Origin: Scenedesmus sp. ARA3
Taxonomy: Eukaryota > Chlorophyta > Chlorophyceae > Sphaeropleales > Scenedesmaceae
Length of the DNA stretch: 64,000 nucleotides
Assembly (NCBI GenBank): GCA_004335835.1
Contig: RWJK01001320.1
Coordinates: forward strand, 43,153-107,152
Direction: 5' to 3'
The notes below the pieces were generated by a model. That model saw only the letters and a program-made list of their open reading frames with translations, had not been told where the DNA came from and searched no databases. Position 1 is the first letter of the stretch. Each line of letters starts with the position of its first letter. Below are positions 35,682 to 46,138 of the stretch, in pieces. The translations under genes were made by a program, and so were the position numbers.

Positions 35682-36022
35682 GTGCTGCAGGCATGGGCAA
35701 CTCCAGCAGTTGTGGTGATCTCAGCATGCTGCTGCATGGCTACCACCCTCACCCCCAGCAACAGCAGCAGCAGCAGCAGCAGCTGGAAGGCATTCATCCA
35801 GCTGCACTGGGCCCTGCAGGTGCTGCTGGCCTGCCTGAGGTCAGCATGCATCAGTTTGCAGGCATGGCCAGGGCGGGCGCGGCTGTGGGCGCTGACATGC
35901 ATGCGCTGGTTATGCCTACTCGCATTGTCACCACTGGCGGGAGTGCAGCTGGGTTGGGGGCTGGCGTAGCGCCAAGCTTGCAGCAGCAGCAACAGCAGCA
36001 GCGGCAGCATTACATGATGTAG
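32255..36022 (+). CDS. bZIP transcription factor, plant group I (RSG/VIP1) type
   Basis: A nuclear DNA-binding regulator. Three exons join in phase: 32255 (or from the acceptor at 32243)-32667, 32867-33212 and 33497-36022, about 1094 aa. The N-terminus MRTISLDTSASNFLQSL resembles the HxRSxS/T phospho-motif of group I factors. The basic region DPKRVKRIMANRQSAARSKE (from about residue 187) has the group's DPKRVKR lead and invariant N-x7-R. The leucine zipper continues across exons 2 and 3 (LEGKLQSIHSEVDRLNARLE; VESMQQQLGQTAADNQVLVS). The remaining 800 residues are poly-Ala/Gln/Gly low complexity with islands such as SFVMGTNPRQRFSAGKHHRS-like sequence near 35,240-35,310. The large last exon is intron-free. 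The true start may be further upstream (see 30783-32254). Target genes are unknown. Confidence 0.85.
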
Positions 36023-38280
36023 GAGCCTGTGTCTGCGCATGTATGTGTGGGTGTATGTGTTAAGGTGCAGCTCAAGTGGCTGGAACAGCATTGCCAGCCA
36101 CAGTTGTGACGCCTGGTGATTGGCGTGTAGCAATGCACCACGGGTGATACGGGTGTGGGGTTGGGGGTTACGTGACGACTGTGTTGTACCTGTACTGTGT
36201 TGATGTGCATGTGCAGACGCCACAGCGGCGCAGCGTGTCTTTTGTTTCAGCAGTATGTCAGCGAAGAAGCTACAGCGGCATCTGCATACACACGCGCTTG
36301 CATTTCAAACGGATGCAGCCAGCCCTGCTTGTAAGCGCATGCAGTCAGCAGTTCTTCGGCTGCTGTGCATGTCTGCTGAGGCTGGTTGACGTGACTTGAC
36401 CCGGCTGCACAGACACGTACCTTGCACTTTGAGGCTGCACTTGTCCATACGCGGGAGCTCCTTGTTGCGTTGACTTCTTCATCTGTTGCTGCTTAGATTT
36501 GAGTCCTGTTTCTTTTTGTGGATGGTGCCAGTGGTGTTGTGCCAGGGTGACACTCCAGGTGGTGCGCTCCTTCACATGTCCGTGTTGCCTCACATGTCCG
36601 TGTGTGCCGTGCCCCAGCGCAGGCGCATGCCAAGTGTTGCCACGCACAGTCGTTAGTTGTGAAGTTGGCAGCACGCGGAGCACACTTGTGACGCGCCCCT
36701 GCTGTTGGCCAGGCAGCTGTCAACTTTACGGGCAATGTCTATGCAGTGGGCTTCATACTAGTAACAGCGGCCAGAAGCCCAGACTTGCAATGCATTTCGA
36801 TAGATGCTGTCACCACAGCATCGGTACAGTGTTGGTGTGCAGCTTGGCAGCAGGCTGCAAGGATTTGAGAGACTGCACTGTAGCACTAAATGTTGCTACC
36901 ACATACCGTGCAGCATGCATGAGCCAGCCCAGCAGCTGCTAGATGCAGCAGCACGTATCCTTATCCAGCTCTATATATGCAGGGAGAGCAGCAGCCAGGC
37001 GCTTGATGTCTGTTTCGTGTGTTAGGGGCTGAGGTGACTTCAGTGATAGACACGGGCGGTTCCGGAAGGGGCTGCGGTTAGCTGCCCATGCATGTCTATC
37101 TGTTGCGTCTCGTGGCACTGCTGGTGGCTGTTCAGTGTTGTGTTCTTAGCTGTACAGACTGACATGTCATGGGCGGCATGGGGCCATGCTGCCCGGGCAG
37201 CACTGGCTGGCTGGCGGGGCTGTGTTGTATGCCTCGACTTTTCCCAGATGTGACTGGGCTGTAGCCTTGTTCTGCACTGCAGAACACAGTGCTCTGTTCT
37301 GACTATGTAAAACAACGACGGCTCTCCGCGACTTGATGTGCCCTTCCAGCTGGAAGCACTGCATTCCAACTGCAGTCACCGCGCACGGTGTGCATCTCTA
37401 GCGTTGTGCACCATATGGTATGCATATGTCTGTTCTCTGGCCAGACCATGGTACAGAGCCGCCACAAATCCCCAGGTGCGGCCCAATGCGGATTTTGTAT
37501 TACAAATGCGCCGTTGTCGAAGGGGCGCTGCCACGCTGTGCCCACGTTTGCCGCTCCTAGAAAGTCAACAGACAAACGCCTGCAGCCCGATCCCCCTTCA
37601 GCTGTCAAAGCGCAATGCAGTTAGAGCCGCTCTGCAGACTGCAGGAACGTACGCTGCAGTTGCAACACCTGTGGGGCTGCAGCAATGCATATTGATGACG
37701 CGTCACCCACGAGTCACCACCGCACGGCACGACACAGGCCACGCCACGAAGCACATTGCCAAGCACTGCACATCCGTGTCAAATAAAGTTGATGTGCCGC
37801 TCCGGCGCCGTTGCTTGCAGCCTGAAGGCGCACAAGCCAGTCCAGATGCGCGCCATGTGCACTGCTGACTGGCCACCAACGCCCTGCTAGCAGTACTGCG
37901 AAGATGGACAGTCTAACATGAAATTGTGCTCAAGCAGCTTGAGAAGCCCACGCTGGGCCACACATGTGAGCAGCGCGGGCATGTGCGCAGCATGCGCATC
38001 ACTCTGCATGCAGAGTGTTTGTCATGCTGGTGTGGTGTATGGGTAAGCACGCTACATAGCGTAACAGCAGCCAACTGTTGAGGCGCAGCAACTCTGCCAA
38101 TGCAATGCCAGCATGCAGTGTTAGACATATAAAGACCAGTCATCTCTGGAGCAGGTGCGAATGCTTCACAGCATGCCACAGCCGCTACAGGAGGCTGGGC
38201 AGCCTCATGCTGCTGCTGCCGCTGCTGCTGTTGCACAAGAAAAGCACATGCCAAGGCTACAAAGTCAGCACTCACACACC
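36023..38280. other. 2.2-kb gap after bZIP
   Basis: This interval contains the bZIP 3' flank, a doubled tcacatgtccgtgt block at 36574-36602, and unremarkable single-copy sequence. Open frames at 37338-37868 and 37913-38431 lack recognisable motifs, apart from the part reassigned to 38281-38549. No gene is supported. Confidence 0.4.
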
Positions 38281-38549
38281 TCAGTACGGCGCACCAGGGG
38301 GCGCGCAGACGTTCAGCAGCCACACGTTCCGGAAAAGGCTGAGCACAACAACAACGCCAAACACTGCCCTGTGCAGGCAGTGCTGACGACACGTGGACAC
38401 TACATACCTGCCAGCAAGCACAGACACTCAACGATCAAGGTGGCATGCACCATACACCAACGCTGTCCCTCCTGTAGACCAAAGCAGGCGTGCTGCAGCT
38501 GCAACCCAAGTGCCGCAGCTGCTGTGGCGCAGGCATAGCGGAGGCGCAT
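38281..38549 (-). CDS. Possible 74-aa membrane protein
   Basis: Two segments join in phase: 38549-38408 (donor gtatgt) and 38363-38281 (acceptor gggcag). They encode a short protein whose second half is strongly hydrophobic: MVHATLIVECLCLLA then FGVVVVLSLFRNVWLL, ending NVCAPPGAPY. It lies just downstream of TRM112 on the same strand, so it could instead be part of that gene's 3' region. The family is not recognised, and a Met at 38582 is an alternative start. The evidence is only splice consistency and hydrophobic pattern. Confidence 0.35.
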
Positions 38550-38708
38550 GACAGCCTGACATGCAGCTCGCGCGCTTAGCATGTCACCTCCACGCGCAAC
38601 TCTAATGTGTGCCACCCTCAGCCGTCGTGCTGGTGTAAAGGAGATGCCTCCGTACACCCTGTCACTTTGATGCACAGTCACACCAGCAGTATTGTGCCGC
38701 TGCTGCCG

Positions 38709-39801
38709 TCATACTTCGTCCTCATTGAGCAGCATGTTTGGGATGCCCTTGACAACGGGGAAGCGCCTGCCAGTCTCTGGGCAGATGAGGCTGCCCTCCT
38801 CAAGGCCCACCTGGATTGCAAAAGTAACAGCCAGCACGTCAATGGCCAATAAGTCCTGGCATATGCGCAGGAACCAAGGGCTAGCTGCTACTCTCTGTAC
38901 AGTCAAAACCCTTTTGCCATCCTTGCAAACAGCTGCAGTCAGTGTTATTGCTGCTGCTCTGTGACATAGATGCTATATTCTACTCAGCACCAGCACAGTG
39001 TACGGCGCAACCACTTGCGGTGGTGCCACGACACTGTGCTGTGTGCTGCTGCTGCTGCACCACTCTATAGACACCTACACCCAACTGCTGCTGGGCTCAG
39101 CTGCTGTGGGCTCACCTCTAGCAGCGCGTGGTGGAACTTTTGCAGGAAGCCATCATCCTGCAGCAGCTCCTCACTCACAGCCTCAGGCAGGCCCTCAGCA
39201 CACCCAAGCTGCAGCCAGGACAAACGAAGGGCAGCGGCGGGTGCCTAATCCCAACATAACTCTAAGGGTGCCAGAGGCAACAGCTGCTGAAGGCGGCGCT
39301 GCAGCTGCTGAAGTTTCTTATTCCTGCTGCATGTGTCTGAACACTGCTGGCTAGTTGGCTGGTTTCTCCAAGTGCTGGTGGTTTTTGACGCTGAGCCTTA
39401 TGCTAAGTACTGCGATTAAGATGCACTGCTGAAACACACAGCTGCTGAAAAAGTGGGCACACAGCCTGCTGCCTGTCTGTCAGGCTGCAGCCAGCTGGCA
39501 CAACTCAACAGCTGCCTCACTCACCGCCTGCGCTCCTACTAAAAATGCCTTCCAGTCTATCCGCTTGAACATAGATCTAAGGAAGTCTGCAGGAACAGAA
39601 CAACACAACAGCTCAGAGTTGCTGGCTGCCGTGGAGTGTGCTGCCAACGTGCTGCCGTCACAGCCTGTTGCAGCTGACAGGCTGACCTGGATTGAAGTCT
39701 GCATCCCTCTCTTCTATCTTCACTGCTTCTATGTTGAGTGGATAGCCGTTTTTAACGCCCTTGATGTGGCATTGCAGGAAGTTGTGTGTGAGCAGCTTCA
39801 T
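38709..39801 (-). CDS. TRM112: TRM112, shared methyltransferase activator subunit
   Basis: TRM112 is a small zinc-binding partner that stabilises several methyltransferases acting on rRNA, tRNA and the release factor eRF1. Four exons join in phase: 39801-39687, 39586-39525, 39208-39116 and 38810-38709, 123 aa, the normal size. Family blocks in order are [20 protein letters not shown] (start), [36 protein letters not shown] and [20 protein letters not shown] followed by [10 protein letters not shown] at the C-terminus. Cys11 and Cys100 are present; the second Cys of each yeast zinc-binding pair is not, as in many plant and animal homologues. The start is 592 bp from CPSF3 on the opposite strand, so the two may share a promoter region. 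Confidence 0.95.
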
Positions 39802-40289
39802 GTTGCCTGCTGGTGCTGCTGCTGGTGCTCTTTGCTATACGCGTTTCATGCCGCAAGCCCAGTTGAAGACATCACTTGACAAACACTTATCACCGCCCTC
39901 TCAGGGCTGCAGGTTCCTGAGCTCGGCCTGCTGAAGTTCCCGGCGTTGTCACTTGGCCGCTCGGCTTCCGATGACAGGGCCTTAAGACGATGCTCGATTC
40001 TTTGACGTTTGCTCCCTGCCAGATGCATAATTCGCAGGAGTCGCCGCACACACCAGGGCGCAAGACGTGTCGTGTGGGTGCTGCTGTTGCTTGGAACTGC
40101 ATGGCTTGCTGCACTTGATCTCACTAGGCAGCCGCTAGCCTGCCGGTTTAGCCTAAGCGTTTGCTTTTGATATCATAACCAAGTCAGAATCAGAAGGGTA
40201 ACAAGCAGCACCAGCATCAGCAAGGTGCACCCATCACCTTCACAGTCAGCTTGTTGCTGCTAGCAGCAGTAGCAGCAGGGCGCGCTGCT

Positions 40290-40385
<96 letters not shown>

Positions 40386-40393
40386 TGAGCAGC
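39802..40393. promoter_or_regulatory. Divergent region TRM112/CPSF3
   Basis: These 592 bp between head-to-head starts end in a 31-unit CAG array just before the CPSF3 ATG. No TATA box is seen. Confidence 0.5.
40292..40384. repeat. (CAG)31 array in the CPSF3 leader
   Basis: Thirty-one perfect CAG units on the CPSF3 sense strand end 9 nt before its ATG. They probably lie within the 5' untranslated leader, unless transcription starts inside or after the array. Confidence 0.95.
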
Positions 40394-40635
40394 ATGGCAA
40401 AGAGGCGGGCCTCCCAGGAGCTTGTTGTGGGCGCTGATGATGTTGACGTGTCAGCCGTGCGCATCACGCCTCTGGGGGCGGGTCAGGAAGTGGGCAGGTC
40501 ATGCATCATCATGGAGTACCAGTGAGCATGCAAGCTTGGAGCAACGGCCTTTCCAGATGTTAATGCAGCTGCGCACATTGAGTATGCAAGCTTGAAGCAT
40601 ACGGCCTTCTGCATATTGATGCAGCTGGCACATCA

Positions 40636-40671
<36 letters not shown>

Positions 40672-43600
40672 CATGTTGCATGCAAAGCGCTAGCCGTGAA
40701 AGCCTGCACAGCCAGCTGGCAGGTCGATTGCAACAGCAGGGTTGCTGGCTGCAGACGCCTGGGTTTGCCATCCGCAGTGGCTGTGCTAGAGCACATGCAT
40801 CAGTGGCAGTCGGTGGTGGCATTCAGTAACTGGCGCAGCACCGGTTCATGGTGCCTTTAGTGTCCTGGCACAGCCACAGCCAAGCCACCGCCACTCCAGC
40901 AGCAACACACAACAACCGCCCGCCCTCACCCACTACTACCATACAGCCAAACACGCCAGGCTTGCACACCTGACCAATGCGTTACCTCAGCATGTTACAT
41001 AACATGTTACATTTTGCAGGGGCAAGCGCGTCATGTTTGACTGCGGCATCCACCCCGGGCTGCAGGGTGAGAACAGCCTGCCCTTCCTCACCAATGAGGA
41101 CCTGGATGAGATCCATGTGGCACTCATTACACACTTCCACCTGGACCACTGTGCGGCCGTGCCCTACCTGCTGTGCCACACCACGTTCAAGGTGCGGCAG
41201 CAGCAGCAGCAGCAGCAGCAGCAAGCGTGGCATTGGCCTTGTGCTGCACCCTCTAGCCGAGTAGCAGCAGGCGTGCTGCCCTTGCACCGATGCGCTCATG
41301 ACTGTACTGCCCAGCAACTCCTGCTCAGTTCTGTTTTCACAGCCATTGCGGCCAACCCTGGCCCTGCCACAGCCGCTGCCCTTGCTGCTTCACACCGCTT
41401 CCTAATGCTTGCCGCCGCCTGGCAGGGCCGCATCTTCATGACGCACCCCACCAAGACCATCTTCCACACGCCGACCTTGCCTCGCCTGCTGCTGCTACTG
41501 CTGCTGCTGCCGCTATGTACTGCGCCTGCTGCTGCCGCTGCCTGGAAGGGCCGCATCTTCATGACGCACCCCACCAAGGCCATCTTCCACACACCTACTC
41601 TGCACACATCAACGCCGCTGTCAAATAAACTGCGCCTGCTGCTGCACGTGTGCACTGCACTTTCCACAGGGCCGCATCTTCATGACGCACCCCAGAGCAT
41701 GCTGCACCCCTCATGCTGTGCCTGCCGCCCCTGCGCTTTGAACTGGTGCAACCTGCACATCTCTGTCACTGCAGGGCCGCATCTTCATGACGCACCCCAC
41801 CAAGGCCATCTTCCACACGCTGGTCTCCGACTTTGCCAACCTCAGCGGCGAAGACGCGCTGTTCAGCAAGAAGGACGTGGAGGCGTGCATGGACAGGATC
41901 GAGGTCATCGACTTTGACCAGACCATCCTGGTGGACGGCATACAGGTGGGTGGTGAGCAGCGGGAGGTGGTGAGCCAGGGGGTGGCTGCGCCTGCCTGCC
42001 AATGCCTGCCTGCCTGCCTGCCTGCCCGCCCTAGTTTATTTGGGTGTGTTTCAGGCGACAGTTGGCGCGCGAATATGTTCTGTACGTACTGTTGGCAAGG
42101 TGCAGTGCACACTGCGTGCTTATGAAGTGCCAGCAGTTGCTCACGTCCTTGCTTGCTTGCTGCTTGCCTGCTTGTGCTGCTGCAAACCACGCCCTACAGG
42201 GCGGCCCACGTGCTGGGTGCTGCCATGTTCATGGTCACGGCCAGCACCATGGGCTGCCTGCTCACATGCCTGTCTGCCTGCCTGCTTGCTGTCTTGTGCC
42301 ACTGCAGATCACACCCTATAGGGCTGGCCACGTGCTGGGTGCCGCCATGTTCATGGTCAGCACCATGCGCTGCCTGCTTACATGCCTGCCTGCCCGCTTT
42401 CTTTCTTTCTTGTGCCTCTGCAGATCACGCCCTACAGGGCTGGCCACGTGCTGGGTGCTGCCATGTTACATGGTCACAGCCTGCGGCATGCGTTGCCTCC
42501 TCACCTGCCTGCTTGCTTGCCTGCCTGTGCGCTTGCAGATCACGCCCTACCGGGCTGGCCACGTGCTGGGTGCCGCCATGTTCATGGTGGAGGTGGCCGG
42601 CATGCGCTGCCTGTACACGGGCGACTACAGCAGGGTCACAGACAGGCACCTGTCGGCAGCAGACACGCCGCCAGTCACGCCACACATCGGTGAGTGTTGC
42701 GGCTGCAAGATCGCAGCGCGTTTGCAAGGCACCGGCATGGTGTTGCAGTACGGAAATGATGTCATGGGGCGCTGTTTTGGGGGTGGGATAGCGCATTGTA
42801 ACCTGCCACCAAACGGTTGCAGCCAGCTGCCAGATAATCTCTCAATTAGCTTGGTTGTATGCGACCGTCATGTCAGTTATTACTGACAGCGTGAGACTGC
42901 CTGCTTCTGCTGCTACTGGCTCTGCTGTTTGCGCAGTGATTGTGGAGAGCACGTACGGCACGCAGCTGCACGGGCCCAGGGAGACGCGTGAGCGGCTCTT
43001 CACGGAGAGCATATCGCGCACCGTGCGCGCCGGCGGCAGGGTGCTGCTGCCCATCGTGGCCATCGGCAGGGCGCAGGTGCGGGCAGCTTGCAGCAGCAGC
43101 AGCAGCACGTTGTGTAGCGTTAACCTGGAAGTAGGTGCTTTGCTTCTTGTGTGGTTTAGTGCTAAGTGGCAGCTCACTATGCTTTGCATGTTTCAGCTGA
43201 CTGCCTTGCATTTTGTCATGCTTACAACGAGCATCACCAGGTGTGCTGCGTGCCTTGGCGGCCAGGTGCTGCTAAGCTGTAGACGTGTGTCATACATTTA
43301 ATGCTTGTCAACTGTTGTGTTTATGGCGTCTTGGTTGTTGATTGGTCCAATGATGAGTCATTCTATATGTCCAATTGCTGGCTTACCCAACTGCTGGTGA
43401 CAACCTGATTGGCTGAGGACGCATGATCTGTACACGCCACACCTGTTGCAACAACCGCCTTCTTTGCTGGCTGCTTTGGATGCATCATGACACGTTGCCT
43501 TGCATCATTCGCACGTGCACCCTGCTCTTCTGTGTTACAAGAAGCTTCTTGCAACACAACCCTCACATTTGGCCTCACTACTGCTGCTGCTGCTGCCTGC

Positions 43601-46138
43601 TGCTGCCAGGAGCTGCTGCTGCTGCTTGATGAGTACTGGGCGCGCCACCCGCAGCTGCAGGGCATCCCCATCTACCAGGCCAGCGGCGTGGCGCGCAAGG
43701 CGCTCAACGTGTTTGCGACATACGTGGCCATGATGAACGCAGACATCCAGAAGGCCATCAACCAGGTGCGGCAGGGGCTGAGAACGGGCACTGCCAGGGA
43801 GAGGAGCAGCAATTGGCGTGCCTGCATGCTGGCGGCAGAAACACGTGTCGAGAGAGGAAACTGGGTGCTCAGGAGTGCTCGCAGGTGTTCTCTGTTTCGC
43901 CTGCGCTGCATTACCTTCTGCTGTCCCTCACGTTGCTGCTGCTGCTGCTGCTCCTGCTGCTTGTTTCCTCCTCCCATGTTGCCATCTCGTCCACCGCAGT
44001 ACCACCGCAACCCCTTCCACTTCAAGCACGTGCAGGTGCTGAAAGGCGGCGCCGCAATCGATGACTGTGGGCCCTGCGTAGTCATGGCCACGCCCTCCAT
44101 GCTGCAGAGTGGGCTGAGCAGAGACCTGTTTGAGGCCTGGTGCGAGAGCAGCAGCAACACGGTCATCATCGCAGACTTTGCGGTGCAGGGCACGCTGGCA
44201 CGGGACATCCTGAGCAGCCCCAGCCACGTGATGAGCAGGCAGGGCGTGAAGGTGCGCGCGGCGCTGGACAGGTTATGGATGTTAGAGCAGGGTGCGGAAG
44301 ACAAAATGATGTCCAGCACGCATAGGGGTAGAACTTGCTATGCTTGGACATCTTGATACATTGACGCTGTTGTGCGCTGTACAGGCGTCTGCTCCTGCGG
44401 CCAGATTTGGTGTGCAGGCAGCTGGCATACACCTTGCGTCTGTCTCAAGCTGCATTCGTTGCCTGCATGCTTGGCACATTGCCTTCCAGCTGCATTGCGT
44501 GTCTGCGTGTTTAGATCTCCGCTGCTGCTTTGGTGCTGCTTGCCTGCTGCAGCTGCCGCTGCGTGCGCGCGTGGAGGCCATCTCCTTCAGCGCTCATGCC
44601 GACTTTGACCAGACGCGGCAGTTCCTGGAGCAGCTGGCCCCGCCGCACGTGGTGCTGGTGCACGGCGAGTTCAACGAGATGATGCGCCTGCGCACGGTGC
44701 GCATCACGGCTCGCACTGCATGCCTTTTCATCACACTCCATCCTCTTGTGTTTTTAATGGACGGGCAGTCTCTGCACGGCATGTGGTGCTGCGTGCCAGG
44801 ACCTGCAGTTATAATGGAAGGGACAGCATTTATGAACCCTAGTGCGGTGCGCTCTGCACCCAGCTGTGCAACCTGCTGTTACCCAGCACTGTGCGCTGCA
44901 CTCTCAGCCTGCCTGTGCACTGCATCAGCCGCACTGGGCTGGAGCAAGGCCTCTACAACAGCCCAGCGGCAGGGCAGCACTTTCTCACTGCATGTTTACA
45001 TATGCTGTGTGCCCTGGGCCTACAGGCATTGGAGCGAGAGGCTGCACAGAAGGGCTGGACGCGCACCCTACACACGCCCAAGACAGACAGCTCCATCTTC
45101 ATCCCCTTCACGCAGCAGCACACCGCAGCAGTGCGGGGCAGGCTAGCGGAGCAGCCCGCCAAGGCAGGCCAGGCGCTGAGGGGTGTGCTGGTGCACCAGG
45201 GGGCTGCTGACCAGATCCTGCACCCTGAGGACATGTCCACATTCACCAAGCTGACAGTGGGTGAGTGGTTTGAGTGACGCTGCTTGCCAGGAGGTGTACA
45301 TAGATGTGGGGTGAGCACACCGCGTAAGAGGTGCAGAGATCGAAATCACACTGGCTGATTTTCGGTGGTTGCCGTTGTGCATGCATGGCTGGTCAGTGAG
45401 CTTCGGTCAACTGAATTTTTAGCCGAGCAGCAGCTGTGTGTGCAGTTTGGGTGAGGATATCTGACGATGCATCTGCCGCTTGTTACCTGGCGGCCTCCGT
45501 TGCCCGCTGCAGGCAAGGTGATGCACCGGCAGGCGGTGGCCATGAGCAAGCCCTTCTCAGAAGTGCGGCTGGCGCTGGAGGTCATGTTTGAAGGCATAGA
45601 GGGCAGCGGTTGCCTGCCAGTCAAATCAGTGCATCCAGCAGCAGCAGCAGATGGCAGCAGCAGCAGCAGCGGCCAGCCGGCGGTGTGTGTCGGCGACATT
45701 GTCATGGTGCGGTACCGCCCCGGCAATCCCGCGCTAGGGTACGAGTCCCATGTCGTGCTAGAGTGGGCTGGCGGCTCGAAAGGCGATGTCGTGGCAGATG
45801 CTGTGCTGGCAGTGCTGCTGCAAGCTGCTGGGGAGCCCAGCGGCGCTGCGAAAGCAGAAGCAGCGCGGCAGGCGGCGCTGGCGGCTGGTGATGTTGCTGG
45901 CGCGCTGCATGCGGAGATGCAGCTTGCAGGACTTCTGCTGGCTGCGCAGTTTGGGCCTGTGGTAATGATTGAGGCTGCCGGGCAGATCCGGATGCAGGTG
46001 GATGGTGTAGAGGTGGTGGTGGATCACGTGCATGGCAAGGTTGCGTGTGATGCTGAGCCGTTGAGGCTGCGTGTGGAGAAGGTGCTGCAGCGGATCACTG
46101 AGGCGCTGCGGCCGTGTGCACTGGACTTTGAGGATTGA
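40394..46138 (+). CDS. CPSF3: CPSF3/CPSF73, mRNA 3'-end endonuclease
   Basis: The nuclear metallo-beta-lactamase/beta-CASP endonuclease that cleaves pre-mRNA before polyadenylation. Ten exons join in phase: 40394-40521, 41020-41191, 41775-41945, 42539-42689, 42937-43076, 43610-43765, 44000-44251, 44553-44696, 45026-45260 and 45513-46138, 724 aa (human is 684). Metal ligands are visible: HFHLDH at 81-86, [15 protein letters not shown] (D186), [10 protein letters not shown] (H405) and LVHGE (H427). The beta-CASP core has [29 protein letters not shown] and [18 protein letters not shown]. The C-terminal CPSF100-binding domain ends at ALDFED. Introns 2 and 3 contain tandem copies of the following exon's start. 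Intron 1 begins with a 56-bp imperfect duplication. A TGTAA signal lies near 46185. All catalytic residues are intact. Confidence 0.95.
40524..40635 (+). repeat. 56-bp imperfect tandem duplication in CPSF3 intron 1
   Basis: Two units starting gag(c/t)atgcaagctt at 40524 and 40580 follow immediately after the exon-1 donor. Each ends with a tgcagctg-type block. Confidence 0.75.
41426..41830 (+). repeat. Three copies of the CPSF3 exon-3 acceptor junction upstream of exon 3
   Basis: The first bases of exon 3 ([15 protein letters not shown], true start 41775) recur at 41426, 41549 and 41670. Each is preceded by an AG acceptor (ggcag, ggaag, cacag). Intervals are 123, 121 and 105 bp. The first two copies keep about 50 nt of exon identity ([10 protein letters not shown] then T or A, then IFHTP). 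The third diverges after GRIFMTHP. Confidence 0.93.
42186..42620 (+). repeat. Three copies of the CPSF3 exon-4 acceptor junction upstream of exon 4
   Basis: The start of exon 4 ([17 protein letters not shown], true start 42539) recurs at 42186, 42308 and 42424, at intervals of 122, 116 and 115 bp. The units are separated by CCTG/TGCC-rich runs. The copy at 42308 has an intact tgcag acceptor, an open 48-nt segment and a GT (gtcagc) after ATG, so it could act as a phase 0/0 microexon. The first copy has lost its AG, and the third has a 1-nt insertion. Confidence 0.93.

Noticed and set aside
41426..42620. CRISPR-like or transposon-like repeat array
   Set aside because: The repeats are copies of adjacent CPSF3 exon starts with splice sites, not direct repeats with unique spacers or terminal repeats.
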